Shown piece after piece: positions 8,492 to 17,626 of a DNA stretch of 64,000 bases (position 1 is the first letter of the stretch; each line of letters starts with the position of its first letter). A program made the position numbers and the translations under genes. The DNA is from Maribacter algarum (ex Lu et al. 2025) (nom. illeg.) (GTDB lineage Bacteria; Bacteroidota; Bacteroidia; Flavobacteriales; Flavobacteriaceae). Location of the stretch: NCBI GenBank assembly GCA_947495915.1, contig CANMAW010000002.1, positions 434,001-498,000 of the forward strand. Direction: 5' to 3'. The notes below the pieces were generated by a model, which did no database searches, had not been told where the DNA came from, and worked only from the letters and a program-made list of their open reading frames with translations.

Positions 8492-8989
8492 TTACATTTT
8501 GTGGAATTCAATAGAGTCTCCGATTTCAAGTTGCCATTTTTCAGCGAGGCCAGCATTTACCTCTAAAACATATTGAATTGGCACTTTCGAAGAAAGTCCG
8601 TTTTCGTTAAAAGGTTCAGCGTTTTCTTGAAAACTAGCAATACTTAGATCGGCTTTGATGAATATAATATCTAAGGGAATTTCAGTATGTTTCATGTAGA
8701 ATGAGTGCATTCTTTCTTCTTGAAAAATAAAAAGCATGCCTTGATCATCTTGCATACTTTTTCGGTACATTAATCCGGTTTGGGTTTCATAGTCAGATTC
8801 AGCAATTTCGATGTTGATTTTTGTGATTAAACTATCGGTTATGCTCTTCTTTATTTCTAACTCGCCTTCCTTAGTAAAAACAACATCAACGACCTTAATA
8901 TTTTTTTTTGATGTTTCCTTACAAGAGTAAAGAGATCCACATAAGAAAATTGCTAAAAGGAGTACTGGTATTTGTAAGATAGATTTCAT
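8492..8989 (-). CDS. DUF192 lipoprotein
   Basis: The 165-residue protein begins MKSILQIPVLLLAIFL and has a lipobox (SLYSC), so it should be a lipidated envelope protein. The remainder is a DUF192 domain: IEIAESDYETQTGLMYRKSMQDD, the GMLFIFQEE strand, the MHSFYMKHTEIPLDIIFI core and the C-terminal VLEVNAGLAEKWQLEIGD. DUF192 proteins are small beta-barrels of unknown function. The ATG at 8989 puts the signal peptide at the N-terminus; the alternative at 9010 adds seven residues. It lies 25 bases downstream of lgt, the enzyme that would lipidate it. Confidence 0.88.
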   Translation of the reverse strand: MKSILQIPVLLLAIFLCGSLYSCKETSKKNIKVVDVVFTKEGELEIKKSITDSLITKINIEIAESDYETQTGLMYRKSMQDDQGMLFIFQEERMHSFYMKHTEIPLDIIFIKADLSIASFQENAEPFNENGLSSKVPIQYVLEVNAGLAEKWQLEIGDSIEFHKM

Positions 8990-9014
8990 CGAAATATATG
9001 ATCTGGTCATAATC

Positions 9015-9995
9015 TTATTTATTTATGGGACGAAACATAAAGTACAATCCGATTAATATAAATGGAATACTTAACAATTGTCCGATTGAAAGCTGGCCAA
9101 TACTGGCATCTAATTCATTTTGCCTTTCTTTTACGAATTCAACAAAAAATCGAATTCCCCATAGAAAAACTAAAAACGTGCCGAATAAATATCCAGCTTT
9201 ATCTTTTTTATCGGTTTTCCAATAAAGATAATACAGTATGATAAAAACAACAATGTAAGCAACACCTTCATACAATTGTGCTGGATGTCGAAACGGTATC
9301 TCCGCCAAACGATCTGCATATTTGGGTGATTTTTCAATCAGTTCGAAGGCATTATTTAAGGTTTTTGCTTTGGTGAGTTGTAATGCTTCGCCATGTTTAA
9401 GGTCACCCGTGTTGACGGTTTGTTTTACGGTATTTCTTATAAATTTAGTGGCAAACACAAAAGATTCGCTTGTTTTTGAGCCGACTATTTCTGAGTTGAA
9501 AAAGTTTCCTAGACGAACACAAAATGCACCAATAGCTACTGGAACAACTAATCGGTCTAATAGCCATAGAACTTTAAATTCTTGATGTTTTCGAACATAT
9601 AAGAACATGCCTACGATTATGCCAATTGCAGCACCATGACTTGCCAATCCAGTAAAACCGGTAAACTCATAACCATTAATAAACCAAAGTAAGGTGTCAT
9701 CTGCACCTGCTTTTCGAATGGGTAGTAGAATTTCAAGTAAATTGTTTTTGTAATGATTCCAATCGTAGAAAAACACATGGCCTAAACGAGCTCCGAGCAT
9801 AGTTGCTAATACCGTGTAAATAAATAAGGAGTCTAATTGCTCAACAGACTTGTTTTCTCTTGTGAAGATGCGTTTCATTATAAACCAACCAATAGCAAAT
9901 GCTGTAATCCAAAGCAGGTTATAATATTTGATTTGTAATGGACCGAGCGTGAATAGCGTCTCATTCGGATTCCAAATAATACTTAAAAAGTGCAT
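9015..9995 (-). CDS. lgt: Prolipoprotein diacylglyceryl transferase
   Basis: Lgt transfers diacylglycerol from phosphatidylglycerol to the lipobox cysteine of prolipoproteins in the inner membrane. The 326-residue protein has about seven membrane helices. It has the conserved GARLGHVFFYDW, the catalytic-region SHGAAIGIIVG, and the signature RLGNFFNSEIVG. Between that signature and FRHPAQLYEG there is a roughly 50-residue, mostly polar insert (around residues 175-225), as in other Bacteroidota Lgt proteins. It begins a minus-strand cluster with the DUF192 lipoprotein. A possible -7 element (TATCTTCG) lies just upstream but is weak. Confidence 0.95.
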   Translation of the reverse strand: MHFLSIIWNPNETLFTLGPLQIKYYNLLWITAFAIGWFIMKRIFTRENKSVEQLDSLFIYTVLATMLGARLGHVFFYDWNHYKNNLLEILLPIRKAGADDTLLWFINGYEFTGFTGLASHGAAIGIIVGMFLYVRKHQEFKVLWLLDRLVVPVAIGAFCVRLGNFFNSEIVGSKTSESFVFATKFIRNTVKQTVNTGDLKHGEALQLTKAKTLNNAFELIEKSPKYADRLAEIPFRHPAQLYEGVAYIVVFIILYYLYWKTDKKDKAGYLFGTFLVFLWGIRFFVEFVKERQNELDASIGQLSIGQLLSIPFILIGLYFMFRPINK

Positions 9996-10094
9996 ACAGC
10001 TTTAATTTGAAGAACGAAGATAGTAAAATGCAGTTCTTTTTTAACGTTAAATAGGATGATGAAAATTTTCAGAACCAGCTTGATAACTATTTCA

Positions 10095-10316
10095 TTAAGG
10101 AACAGGGTCATAGCCTTTGCCACCCCAAGGGTTACAGCTTAATATTCGTTTGATGGATAGCCAACCACCTTTAAAAAGACCATGTTTTTGTAAAGCTTCT
10201 ACCGTGTATTGAGAACATGTAGGCGCGTATCGGCAGGTAGCTGGGGTGAAAGGGGAAATGCCTCGTTGGTAAAAACGAACTAAAAAAATGAAAGGAGCTA
10301 TAAGCACTTTCTTCAT
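10095..10316 (-). CDS. yidD: Membrane protein insertion efficiency factor YidD
   Basis: The 73-residue protein has the family's full pattern: an N-terminal amphipathic/hydrophobic stretch ([19 protein letters not shown]), the three conserved cysteines in [19 protein letters not shown] and [16 protein letters not shown]. YidD assists YidC-dependent insertion of inner-membrane proteins. It lies 18 bases downstream of cysS on the same strand, so it is probably cotranscribed with folE and cysS. Confidence 0.95.
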   Translation of the reverse strand: MKKVLIAPFIFLVRFYQRGISPFTPATCRYAPTCSQYTVEALQKHGLFKGGWLSIKRILSCNPWGGKGYDPVP

Positions 10317-10334
10317 TGATTAAGAATTTTCATT

Positions 10335-11816
10335 TTATAAAACACTAAAGGTTGTTCCGTCTTTACCATCTTTCAATTGAATACCTAAAGAAGCCAATTG
10401 ATCTCTTATTTTATCAGAAGTTGCAAAATCTTTATTGTCTCTTGCGTCTTTTCGAAGTTGAATTAAAAGTTCAACAACCCCAGACAACTTATCAGAATCA
10501 GCAGCTTCATCGGTTTTACCTTCAAGGCCTAAAACCTCAAATACAAATCCGCATAAAATTTCTTTTAATATGATTTTATCAGGTGCAGAAATAGACTGTT
10601 TACCTTCTTTTGCAATGTTTATAAATTTTACAGCATCAAACAGTTTAGCAATTAAAATAGGGGTATTGAAATCATCATTCATTGCTGCGTAACAGTCATT
10701 CTTCCAGCTTTCTATATCAAAATCTGAGCTATTTGAAGATTCTAAATGATCAATAGCATCTAAAGCATCCATAAGTTTATGGTGCCCTTTTTCTGAGGCT
10801 AAAAGCGCGTCATTGCTTAAATCTAAGATACTTGTATAATGCGCTTGCATCATAAAGAAGCGTACTACAGAAGGTGAAAAAGGTTTACTAAGTATGTTAT
10901 TGTCACCAGAGAAAATTTCACCAGGAAGAATATTGTTACCTGTTGATTTGGCCATTTTTTTACCATTCATGGTAAGCATATTGGCATGCATCCAATACCG
11001 CACTGGTGATTGACCATTGCTTGCTTCAGCCTGTGCAATTTCACATTCGTGGTGTGGAAATTTCAAGTCCATTCCACCGCCATGTATATCAAAAGTTTCA
11101 CCAAGATATTTAGTGCTCATGGCGGTACACTCTAAATGCCAACCAGGAAAACCATCGCCCCAAGGTGAGGGCCAACGCATAATGTGTTGTGGTTCGGCTT
11201 TCTTCCAAAGTGCAAAATCTTGCGGATTCTTTTTTTCTTCTTGAGCGTTTAGAGCTCTTGTGTTAGAGATCATATCTTCTAACTTTCTTCCGCTTAATTT
11301 GCCGTATTCATGTTTTTCATTAAACTTAGATACATCAAAATAAACAGAACCGTTTTTTTCATAAGCAAATTCTTTGTCAAGAATATCTTTTATGATTTCT
11401 ATTTGCTCAATAATATGCCCGGTTGCTGTAGGTTCTATACTCGGTGGAAGAAAATTGAATTTCTGTAATATATTATGAAAATCAACAGTATATCGTTGCA
11501 CCACTTCCATGGGTTCAAGTTTTTCTAATCGAGCCTTTTTAGCAATCTTATCTTCCCCATCTTCCGCATCATCAACCAAGTGGCCTGCATCTGTAATATT
11601 TCTAACATATCGCACCTTGTACCCTAAGTGTTTAAAATATCGAAAAATCATATCAAAAGACATGAAAGTGCGACAATTACCTAAGTGCACATTGCTATAA
11701 ACCGTTGGGCCACATACGTACATGCCGATATGACCTTCATTTAAAGGTTTGAAAACTTCTTTTTTTCCAGAAAGTGAATTATGAATTTTGAGCGTTTGAC
11801 TTTGGTACAATTGCAT
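10335..11816 (-). CDS. cysS: Cysteine--tRNA ligase
   Basis: This class I synthetase charges tRNA-Cys. The 493-residue protein has CGPTVY (35-40) with a zinc-binding cysteine, the HIGH-equivalent HLGN (44-47), the WHLECTAMS and HHECEIAQ zinc-site segments, the KMSKS-equivalent KMAKS, and a C-terminal DALR-type helical region ending in [19 protein letters not shown]. It begins 15 bases after folE and precedes yidD, which suggests a folE-cysS-yidD transcript. Confidence 0.97.
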   Translation of the reverse strand: MQLYQSQTLKIHNSLSGKKEVFKPLNEGHIGMYVCGPTVYSNVHLGNCRTFMSFDMIFRYFKHLGYKVRYVRNITDAGHLVDDAEDGEDKIAKKARLEKLEPMEVVQRYTVDFHNILQKFNFLPPSIEPTATGHIIEQIEIIKDILDKEFAYEKNGSVYFDVSKFNEKHEYGKLSGRKLEDMISNTRALNAQEEKKNPQDFALWKKAEPQHIMRWPSPWGDGFPGWHLECTAMSTKYLGETFDIHGGGMDLKFPHHECEIAQAEASNGQSPVRYWMHANMLTMNGKKMAKSTGNNILPGEIFSGDNNILSKPFSPSVVRFFMMQAHYTSILDLSNDALLASEKGHHKLMDALDAIDHLESSNSSDFDIESWKNDCYAAMNDDFNTPILIAKLFDAVKFINIAKEGKQSISAPDKIILKEILCGFVFEVLGLEGKTDEAADSDKLSGVVELLIQLRKDARDNKDFATSDKIRDQLASLGIQLKDGKDGTTFSVL

Positions 11817-11831
11817 TTGAAAAGTAAGCGT

Positions 11832-12512
11832 TTAGAATTTGGTGTCTAGGTTAAGGTAGTCTAAAAATTCACGTCGAACAGATTCATCTTTGAATTTTCC
11901 GCCATACTCTGCAGTTACCGTGCTACTTTCGATATCACGAATTCCACGTGAATTAACGCATAAGTGTTTGGCGTCAATCACACAGGCAACATCTTCCGTA
12001 TTTAAAACCTTTTGAAGTTCTCTGACAATTTGAATATTTAGTCGCTCTTGCACTTGAGGGCGCTTTGCAAAATAATCAACAATGCGATTCATTTTTGATA
12101 AGCCAACAACCTTACCGCTTGAAATATAAGCTACGTGGGCTCTACCAACAATAGGGAGTAAATGATGCTCACAAGTTGAATACAATGTAATGTTCTTTTC
12201 AACCAACATTTCACCATACTTATATTTATTGTCAAAAGTAGAAGACTTTGGTTTTTGTTTAGGATCTAAGCCGCTAAAAATTTCATTGACAAACATTTTT
12301 GAAACTCGATCAGGAGTTCCTTTTAGACTGTCATCATCAAGATCAAGACCTAAAGTGAGCATTATTTCTCTCACATTGGTTTTAATTCTTTCGATTTTTT
12401 CTTGATTGTTCAAAACAAAAGCATCTTCACGTAAAGGGGTGTCTTCAGAAGAAGAAATATGATCTTTTCCCATCTCTTCAAAACGATCTTCCAATGTACT
12501 GTCAATTTTCAT
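11832..12512 (-). CDS. folE: GTP cyclohydrolase I
   Basis: FolE converts GTP to 7,8-dihydroneopterin triphosphate, the first step of folate and tetrahydropterin synthesis. The 226-residue protein has the zinc ligands Cys114 and Cys185, the active-site pair His116/His117 in CEHHLLPIVGRAHVAYI, and the KxxRIVDYFAKRPQVQERL core. The N-terminal 35 residues are a variable, acidic extension. A TATCTTTG -7 element lies 24 bases upstream on this strand. Confidence 0.97.
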   Translation of the reverse strand: MKIDSTLEDRFEEMGKDHISSSEDTPLREDAFVLNNQEKIERIKTNVREIMLTLGLDLDDDSLKGTPDRVSKMFVNEIFSGLDPKQKPKSSTFDNKYKYGEMLVEKNITLYSTCEHHLLPIVGRAHVAYISSGKVVGLSKMNRIVDYFAKRPQVQERLNIQIVRELQKVLNTEDVACVIDAKHLCVNSRGIRDIESSTVTAEYGGKFKDESVRREFLDYLNLDTKF

Positions 12513-12535
12513 GTAACTGTGACTTTAACGAACAG

Positions 12536-12543
12536 CAAAGATA
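12536..12543 (-). promoter_or_regulatory. -7 element upstream of folE
   Basis: TATCTTTG on the minus strand matches the Bacteroidota TAnnTTTG element, 24 bases before the folE start. No TTG was found at the usual -33 distance, so the promoter is only partly supported. Confidence 0.5.
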
Positions 12544-12649
12544 TACATAAAATGACACTTTATGCCCTATTTAGCCTATTACACAACATAAATTAGTGTT
12601 AAGGAAATGCTCATATTACTTTTATCGCGACCCGTTTTTTCACCTACTT

Positions 12650-14455
12650 ATGAACCGAATAAGGATTGCTGTTTATTTTGTTTTCTTTTTTGCAAGCATT
12701 TGCATGCACGCACAGGTTTCTCCTGATTGTAGTAATGCCATTCCTATATGTAATGATACCCCTGTAAATGGAGGTACTACCGGATTTGGTATTGATGATT
12801 TTAAGGGAGCCCAAACGAGTGGCTGTTTAGAGCAAACGATAACAAATGCTATTGAATCAAATTCAGCTTGGTATCGGTTTCGTACCGGAGCCACTGGCCA
12901 ATTAGGCTTTAACATTTCCACGAACATTACAGAAGATTGGGATTTTGCCCTATATAAGGCTTCCGATTGTAATGGTTTGGGAGAGCCAATACGGTGTAAT
13001 TTTTTTGACAACCAAGATCAGAATGCATTTTTAGGAGTAGGGGAAGACCCCACGGGTGATACTGAGAATATTCAATATGAAGATTGGTTGGAAGTGACTC
13101 CGGGAGAAGATTATTATTTGCTTATTAATAACTTTAGTAATAGTAACTCGGGTTTTTCAATTCAATTTTCTGGAAATATTTTTGTCACCGATCCTTACAC
13201 GGCGTTAGATTGTTCAATTATTAGCAACTTGTTAGGTTCACCAATAGCTGCCTGTGAAGGTGATACGATTTCTTTAGATGCAACTACCACTGATGCTATT
13301 GCCTATAATTGGTTTAGTGATACTGGGGCTGGTTTTGTGCCGATAACGGGAGAAAATAATGCAACATTAGATGTGACTGTTTCTGCTTTTTACCGAGTTG
13401 AAGTAATTACGGTAACCAATAATAACATTATTAGTGATGTTCAAGTAGGCTTTTCGGTAACCCCAACAACCTTTCCATTATCCGATGAGTCGATGTGTTC
13501 TGAAGATGAAATCTTTGACTTACATATAAAAGATTCTGAGGCCTTAGGAAATCAAAGTGTGAATGATTTTTTGGTGAGCTACCATACTTCAATTACTGAT
13601 GCTAATAGTGGTCATAACAGTCTACCTAAATTGTATGAAGCACCGTTAGGTGTGCGAAACATTTTTGTTCGTGTAACCTCTGTAGAAAACCCAAGTTGTT
13701 ATGATGCTTCAGAGTCCTTCGAAATTTTGAATGTAGAAACGCCTGTATTAGATTTTGAAGAGGAAGTTTTTTTATGTGACGGTAACCCAAGTATTGAAAT
13801 CGGATCTTTAACAAGTGAGCCGAATTACAGCTATAGTTGGAGTACTGGGGAAACTACCTCAAGTATTATGGTTGATCAAGAAGGTGAATATACAGTAACA
13901 GCAACGCATACTCAAGCGGGTGAAAACTGTTCTAATACAAAGACGGTCACTTTGGTGATTTCATCTCCACCAGCAATTAGTGATGTTGAAATTAACGATT
14001 TGCAAAGTAGTAATACCGTAACTGTTGTGCCCGATGAAACTGGAGCATGGCAATATCAACTCGACGATGGTGAGTTGCAATTGAGTAACGTATTTAGAGA
14101 TGTTCAGGCTGGCATGCATACTGTTTACGTACATGACCCAAGAGGCTGCGGCGCCGTTTCTGAAGAAATAGTGGTGGTTGGTTTTCCTAAATTCTTTACT
14201 CCTAACGGGGATGCCAGACATGATTATTGGCATATTGAAGGAATTTCTACTTTAAACAATGCAGAAATTACCATTTACGACCGATACGGTAAGCTTATTA
14301 AGCAAATGAATGAAAACAGTCCGGGGTGGGATGGAACCCTTAATGGTCAACTTTTACCATCAACAGATTATTGGTTTAAACTAACCTATGTTGATGTTAA
14401 TGGCCAACAAACTACGGCTAAATACATCAACAACCATTTCTCGCTAAAGCGTTGA
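12650..14455 (+). CDS. Type IX secretion substrate with type B sorting domain (copy 1)
   Basis: The 601-residue protein has a Sec signal (MNRIRIAVYFVFFFASICMHAQ) and ends in the gliding-motility-associated (type B) sorting domain: FPKFFTPNGDARHDYWHIEG, ITIYDRYGKLIKQM, GWDGTLNGQLLPSTDYWFKL and a C-terminal SLKR. The N-terminal third (DCSNAIPICNDTPV, SAWYRFRTGATGQLGFNI, EDWDFALYK) is shared with the next gene, followed by Ig-like beta-domains. It should be exported by the type IX system and held at the cell surface. The start at 12650 was preferred to 12596, which would bury the signal peptide. Confidence 0.85.
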   Translation: MNRIRIAVYFVFFFASICMHAQVSPDCSNAIPICNDTPVNGGTTGFGIDDFKGAQTSGCLEQTITNAIESNSAWYRFRTGATGQLGFNISTNITEDWDFALYKASDCNGLGEPIRCNFFDNQDQNAFLGVGEDPTGDTENIQYEDWLEVTPGEDYYLLINNFSNSNSGFSIQFSGNIFVTDPYTALDCSIISNLLGSPIAACEGDTISLDATTTDAIAYNWFSDTGAGFVPITGENNATLDVTVSAFYRVEVITVTNNNIISDVQVGFSVTPTTFPLSDESMCSEDEIFDLHIKDSEALGNQSVNDFLVSYHTSITDANSGHNSLPKLYEAPLGVRNIFVRVTSVENPSCYDASESFEILNVETPVLDFEEEVFLCDGNPSIEIGSLTSEPNYSYSWSTGETTSSIMVDQEGEYTVTATHTQAGENCSNTKTVTLVISSPPAISDVEINDLQSSNTVTVVPDETGAWQYQLDDGELQLSNVFRDVQAGMHTVYVHDPRGCGAVSEEIVVVGFPKFFTPNGDARHDYWHIEGISTLNNAEITIYDRYGKLIKQMNENSPGWDGTLNGQLLPSTDYWFKLTYVDVNGQQTTAKYINNHFSLKR

Positions 14456-14574
14456 TTTTAGGCAATAATTAGGCAGTTTATCGATTAACAGCCAAAATTA
14501 TCGACAAAACATACTAAATCAAATACGGTAGAGTTATACTAATTGTACCCAAGAATCCTATTTAGCAAAAAACT

Positions 14575-16017
14575 ATGCGAACACTCCTGTTTGTCTCTTG
14601 TTTGTTCCTTTTTTCCATCTCTTTGAGTGCTCAATCACCAAATTCTGCTGATTGTAGAACAGCTATACCTATTTGCGCTGATGCTCCGATAATGGGATTT
14701 GTTGATGGCGCTGGTGATATTGATGATTTTGATCCAGAAGTTATAAGATCGACAGGTTGTTTAGAAAAGGGAAGTATAAGTTCAGCGAACATTGAAAACA
14801 ACACAGCATGGTATGTGTTTAGGGCTGGTACTGGTGGTCAAGTTGGTTTTGATATTGAAGCCTTGCCAGTAAGTGGCACGGGGTCTCCAACTTCTGAGTT
14901 TGATTTCGCTGTATATGGCCCAGACGTAGATTGTTCGGGTATTAGCAATGGTACGGTTGAGCCTATACGTTGTAATTATGAAGTGAATAGTACTAATTTT
15001 ACAGGCTTAGGTGTAAATCCAGCAAACGGGCAACAAGGCGGTCCATTTGTAGTGGGGAGTCAAAATACCTATGACGAGTACCTAGATGTTCAACCCGGAG
15101 AGATTTACTATATTCTGATTAATAATTTCAACACTAATTTTGATGATGATGCAGAACCCTTTCTATTTACGTTTACAGGTAGTTCTGTAGAGGCTGATCA
15201 AAATACAGCTATTGATTGTACCTTAAGAGACGAATTTTTAGGCTTAGATATTGTAGCATGTGAGGGCGATCCTGATATTACACTAAGTGCATTGAATTCA
15301 CCGGCAGGATCTGATATTGCCAGTGTTGCATGGTCTGTTGATTATGATGATGATGGTACGGTTGATGATACCCTTACCGGAACTGGACCTTTTGGAGCAG
15401 AGTACGTAGTTAGTAGTCCTAATTCGGGTCGTTATTTTGCTGAAATTACAACAGGAAGTGGTACGCCGCCCATAGTTCGTGATGAAGGTGGAATTTTAAT
15501 TACCTTTTATGGAATTCCAATATTAGACCGAGTTGAAATTTTAGATACAAACCTTTCTATAGACCCTGATCAGAATAATATAGAAATTTTTATCGACGGA
15601 GATAGTAGTTATGAATATGCGATTAATGGAGGTGAATTTCAAGACGAAGCAATATTTGATAATGTTCCGCCAGGTGTAAATACCGTAATTATTAATGATA
15701 AAAATGGATGCGGCATTACAGAACCAATAGAGTTTTTAGTAGTTGGTTATCCGAAGTTTTTTACTCCAAATGGGGACGGTTTGCACGAAACATGGAACAT
15801 ACTAGGAATTGAAACTTTAGACAACCCAGTAGTTTTCGTATTTGATCGCTATGGAAAATTGTTAAAACAACTTAATGCTCTTGGTGGGTGGGATGGAACC
15901 TTTAACGGTCAGCCAATGCCTTCTTCTGATTATTGGTTTAGATTTGAATATGGCGAACAAAATAACGGCACCATAGTAGCTCAAACTCGAAAAACGCATT
16001 TTACATTAAAACGATAA
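14575..16017 (+). CDS. Type IX secretion substrate with type B sorting domain (copy 2)
   Basis: The 480-residue paralog of the gene 119 bases upstream has signal peptide MRTLLFVSCLFLFSISLSAQ. It shares ADCRTAIPICADAPI, NTAWYVFRAGTGGQVGFDIE and EFDFAVYGP in the N-terminal domain, has a shorter middle part with a Ca-binding-like DYDDDGTVDD stretch, and the same C-terminal sorting domain (YPKFFTPNGDGLHETWNI, FVFDRYGKLLKQL, GWDGTFNGQPMPSSDYWF, LKR). The tandem arrangement indicates duplication with loss or gain of Ig-like units. Its ligand is not evident. Confidence 0.87.
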   Translation: MRTLLFVSCLFLFSISLSAQSPNSADCRTAIPICADAPIMGFVDGAGDIDDFDPEVIRSTGCLEKGSISSANIENNTAWYVFRAGTGGQVGFDIEALPVSGTGSPTSEFDFAVYGPDVDCSGISNGTVEPIRCNYEVNSTNFTGLGVNPANGQQGGPFVVGSQNTYDEYLDVQPGEIYYILINNFNTNFDDDAEPFLFTFTGSSVEADQNTAIDCTLRDEFLGLDIVACEGDPDITLSALNSPAGSDIASVAWSVDYDDDGTVDDTLTGTGPFGAEYVVSSPNSGRYFAEITTGSGTPPIVRDEGGILITFYGIPILDRVEILDTNLSIDPDQNNIEIFIDGDSSYEYAINGGEFQDEAIFDNVPPGVNTVIINDKNGCGITEPIEFLVVGYPKFFTPNGDGLHETWNILGIETLDNPVVFVFDRYGKLLKQLNALGGWDGTFNGQPMPSSDYWFRFEYGEQNNGTIVAQTRKTHFTLKR

Positions 16018-16024
16018 ACGAAAT

Positions 16025-16055
16025 AAAAAAGCAATCTATTATAGATTGCTTTTTT
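16025..16055. terminator. Bidirectional terminator between convergent genes
   Basis: A 14-bp perfect stem, AAAAAAGCAATCTA (16025-16038) with its complement at 16042-16055, has a three-base loop. The A and T tracts at the stem base let it work for the type IX gene and for the porin gene coming from the other side. Confidence 0.85.
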
Positions 16056-16082
16056 ATTGAACTGCTCTTTTGCTATATGCAG

Positions 16083-17588
16083 TTAGAATCGCATGGTGTA
16101 ACTTAATGTGGCATTTGTACGTACGGCGTTAACTGCTGCGGGTGTGTTTAGCCCCGTGTCAAATAAAAATTCTGCCACGTTTCTTTCTGTTCTATTTAAA
16201 GCGAAATCTAAACGACTTGACCCAAAGTCATATCCCACACCGCCTGAAACACTCTCTAAATCACCAATAGTACTGCCATCGTTAAAAGGGCTACTCTCAA
16301 ATCGATACCCAGCACGAAGACTTACTCTTTCAATACGATATTCTCCTCCTAAACGAAATGTAGAAACGCCTCCTAAATCATTTGCGATGAAGGTGTTAGT
16401 GTCCGAAAATTCACTTGAATTTTTCTTACCTAAAATAGCTTGTGACATGTCTTGATATCCGTAGTCTAAGCTTAGTAAACCAGACTTACCGAAAATTAGA
16501 GCCAAACTTCCGGTTAACTTTGCCGGTGTTTTTATACTATACGTTGGAAATACATTGACTAAATCAAAATTTATAAAATTAATATCTTGATCTGCTAAAT
16601 CAGAAGAAATACGTTGTTGTAAATTATCTGTTATTCGGTACCATGTAGGTGATTGATAGCTAGCACCTAAACGCACCATATCACTTACTTTAGCAATGGC
16701 TCCAACATTCAATGAAAACCCAGAGCCTTCCGAAAATAATCGATTGTCAAAAGTGGTACGTTGTATTTCAGAGTCAGCATTATAATTGCTTTCACTGAAT
16801 TTATCAAAACGGGTATATGAAATGTTATGAAAGTTCAAAGAACCACCGATATGTAAAATATCGCGATATTGAGAGGCGACATTAAAGGTGAATTTGCTAT
16901 TATAGCCAGAAGTGAATCTAGAAAACTGTTGATTTACATTGCTGTAACTGGCGTTGCTCAAATAACTTGTATTGTCGTTGTCTTCGCTTACAGGATCGAT
17001 AATGCCACCAAAATAGCCTAAAAACGCTTGCTGATCTTTAAAGCCCTGAGCCTCTCCAATATCCAAATAGGCATCTTCAAGAAATTCTCCATCTCGTAAC
17101 AGAATATCTCCAAAAGGTACGCCATTGGCAAAGTTTAAAAAGTATTTGTCAATACCTTCAGAGGTGTTGCCCGAAGCGACAATTTCATTATCAAAATCTT
17201 CAACAACATCGTAATTAATTGCTACGGCAATTTTGCTCCAGGCGGTATCTGGTGAAGAACTTTTAAAAACCAAAACTCCGCCGGCTTGATTTATATCTAC
17301 ATAGCCGGAATAAGCACCAGAAGATGTTCCTCCATAATTTATGGTATTTGAACGGTCATAATAACTACCAGAAATAGTCGCTTGATTTGTATTAAATACT
17401 GAAGTGCCAGCCGGGTTTACGTTTAACGCTGAAAGATCTCCGCCTAACGCCCCAAAGGCTCCTGACATTCCTTGAAATCGAGCAGTGCCTTGAAGATTCT
17501 CAGAACTATATCTAAGAACATCAGTACTATTTTGAGCTGTTATTATTGCGCACAAAAACAGTGCTATGAAAGTAAAATTTCTTTTCAT
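16083..17588 (-). CDS. OmpP1/FadL-family outer-membrane protein
   Basis: The 501-residue protein has a signal peptide (MKRNFTFIALFLCAIITAQ) and then the FadL-like hatch region GMSGAFGALGGDLSALNVNPAGTSVF with the NPA motif. The remainder alternates polar and aromatic residues as expected for a beta-barrel and ends in an aromatic residue (SYTMRF). FadL relatives admit hydrophobic substrates; the actual substrate here is unknown. The start at 17588 is chosen because it opens the signal peptide. The gene lies 38 bases downstream of the SR-rich lipoprotein and is probably cotranscribed with it. Confidence 0.88.
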   Translation of the reverse strand: MKRNFTFIALFLCAIITAQNSTDVLRYSSENLQGTARFQGMSGAFGALGGDLSALNVNPAGTSVFNTNQATISGSYYDRSNTINYGGTSSGAYSGYVDINQAGGVLVFKSSSPDTAWSKIAVAINYDVVEDFDNEIVASGNTSEGIDKYFLNFANGVPFGDILLRDGEFLEDAYLDIGEAQGFKDQQAFLGYFGGIIDPVSEDNDNTSYLSNASYSNVNQQFSRFTSGYNSKFTFNVASQYRDILHIGGSLNFHNISYTRFDKFSESNYNADSEIQRTTFDNRLFSEGSGFSLNVGAIAKVSDMVRLGASYQSPTWYRITDNLQQRISSDLADQDINFINFDLVNVFPTYSIKTPAKLTGSLALIFGKSGLLSLDYGYQDMSQAILGKKNSSEFSDTNTFIANDLGGVSTFRLGGEYRIERVSLRAGYRFESSPFNDGSTIGDLESVSGGVGYDFGSSRLDFALNRTERNVAEFLFDTGLNTPAAVNAVRTNATLSYTMRF

Positions 17589-17626
17589 TCTGAAAATTTT
17601 TTTTGAATAATGATTGATGTGCAAGT

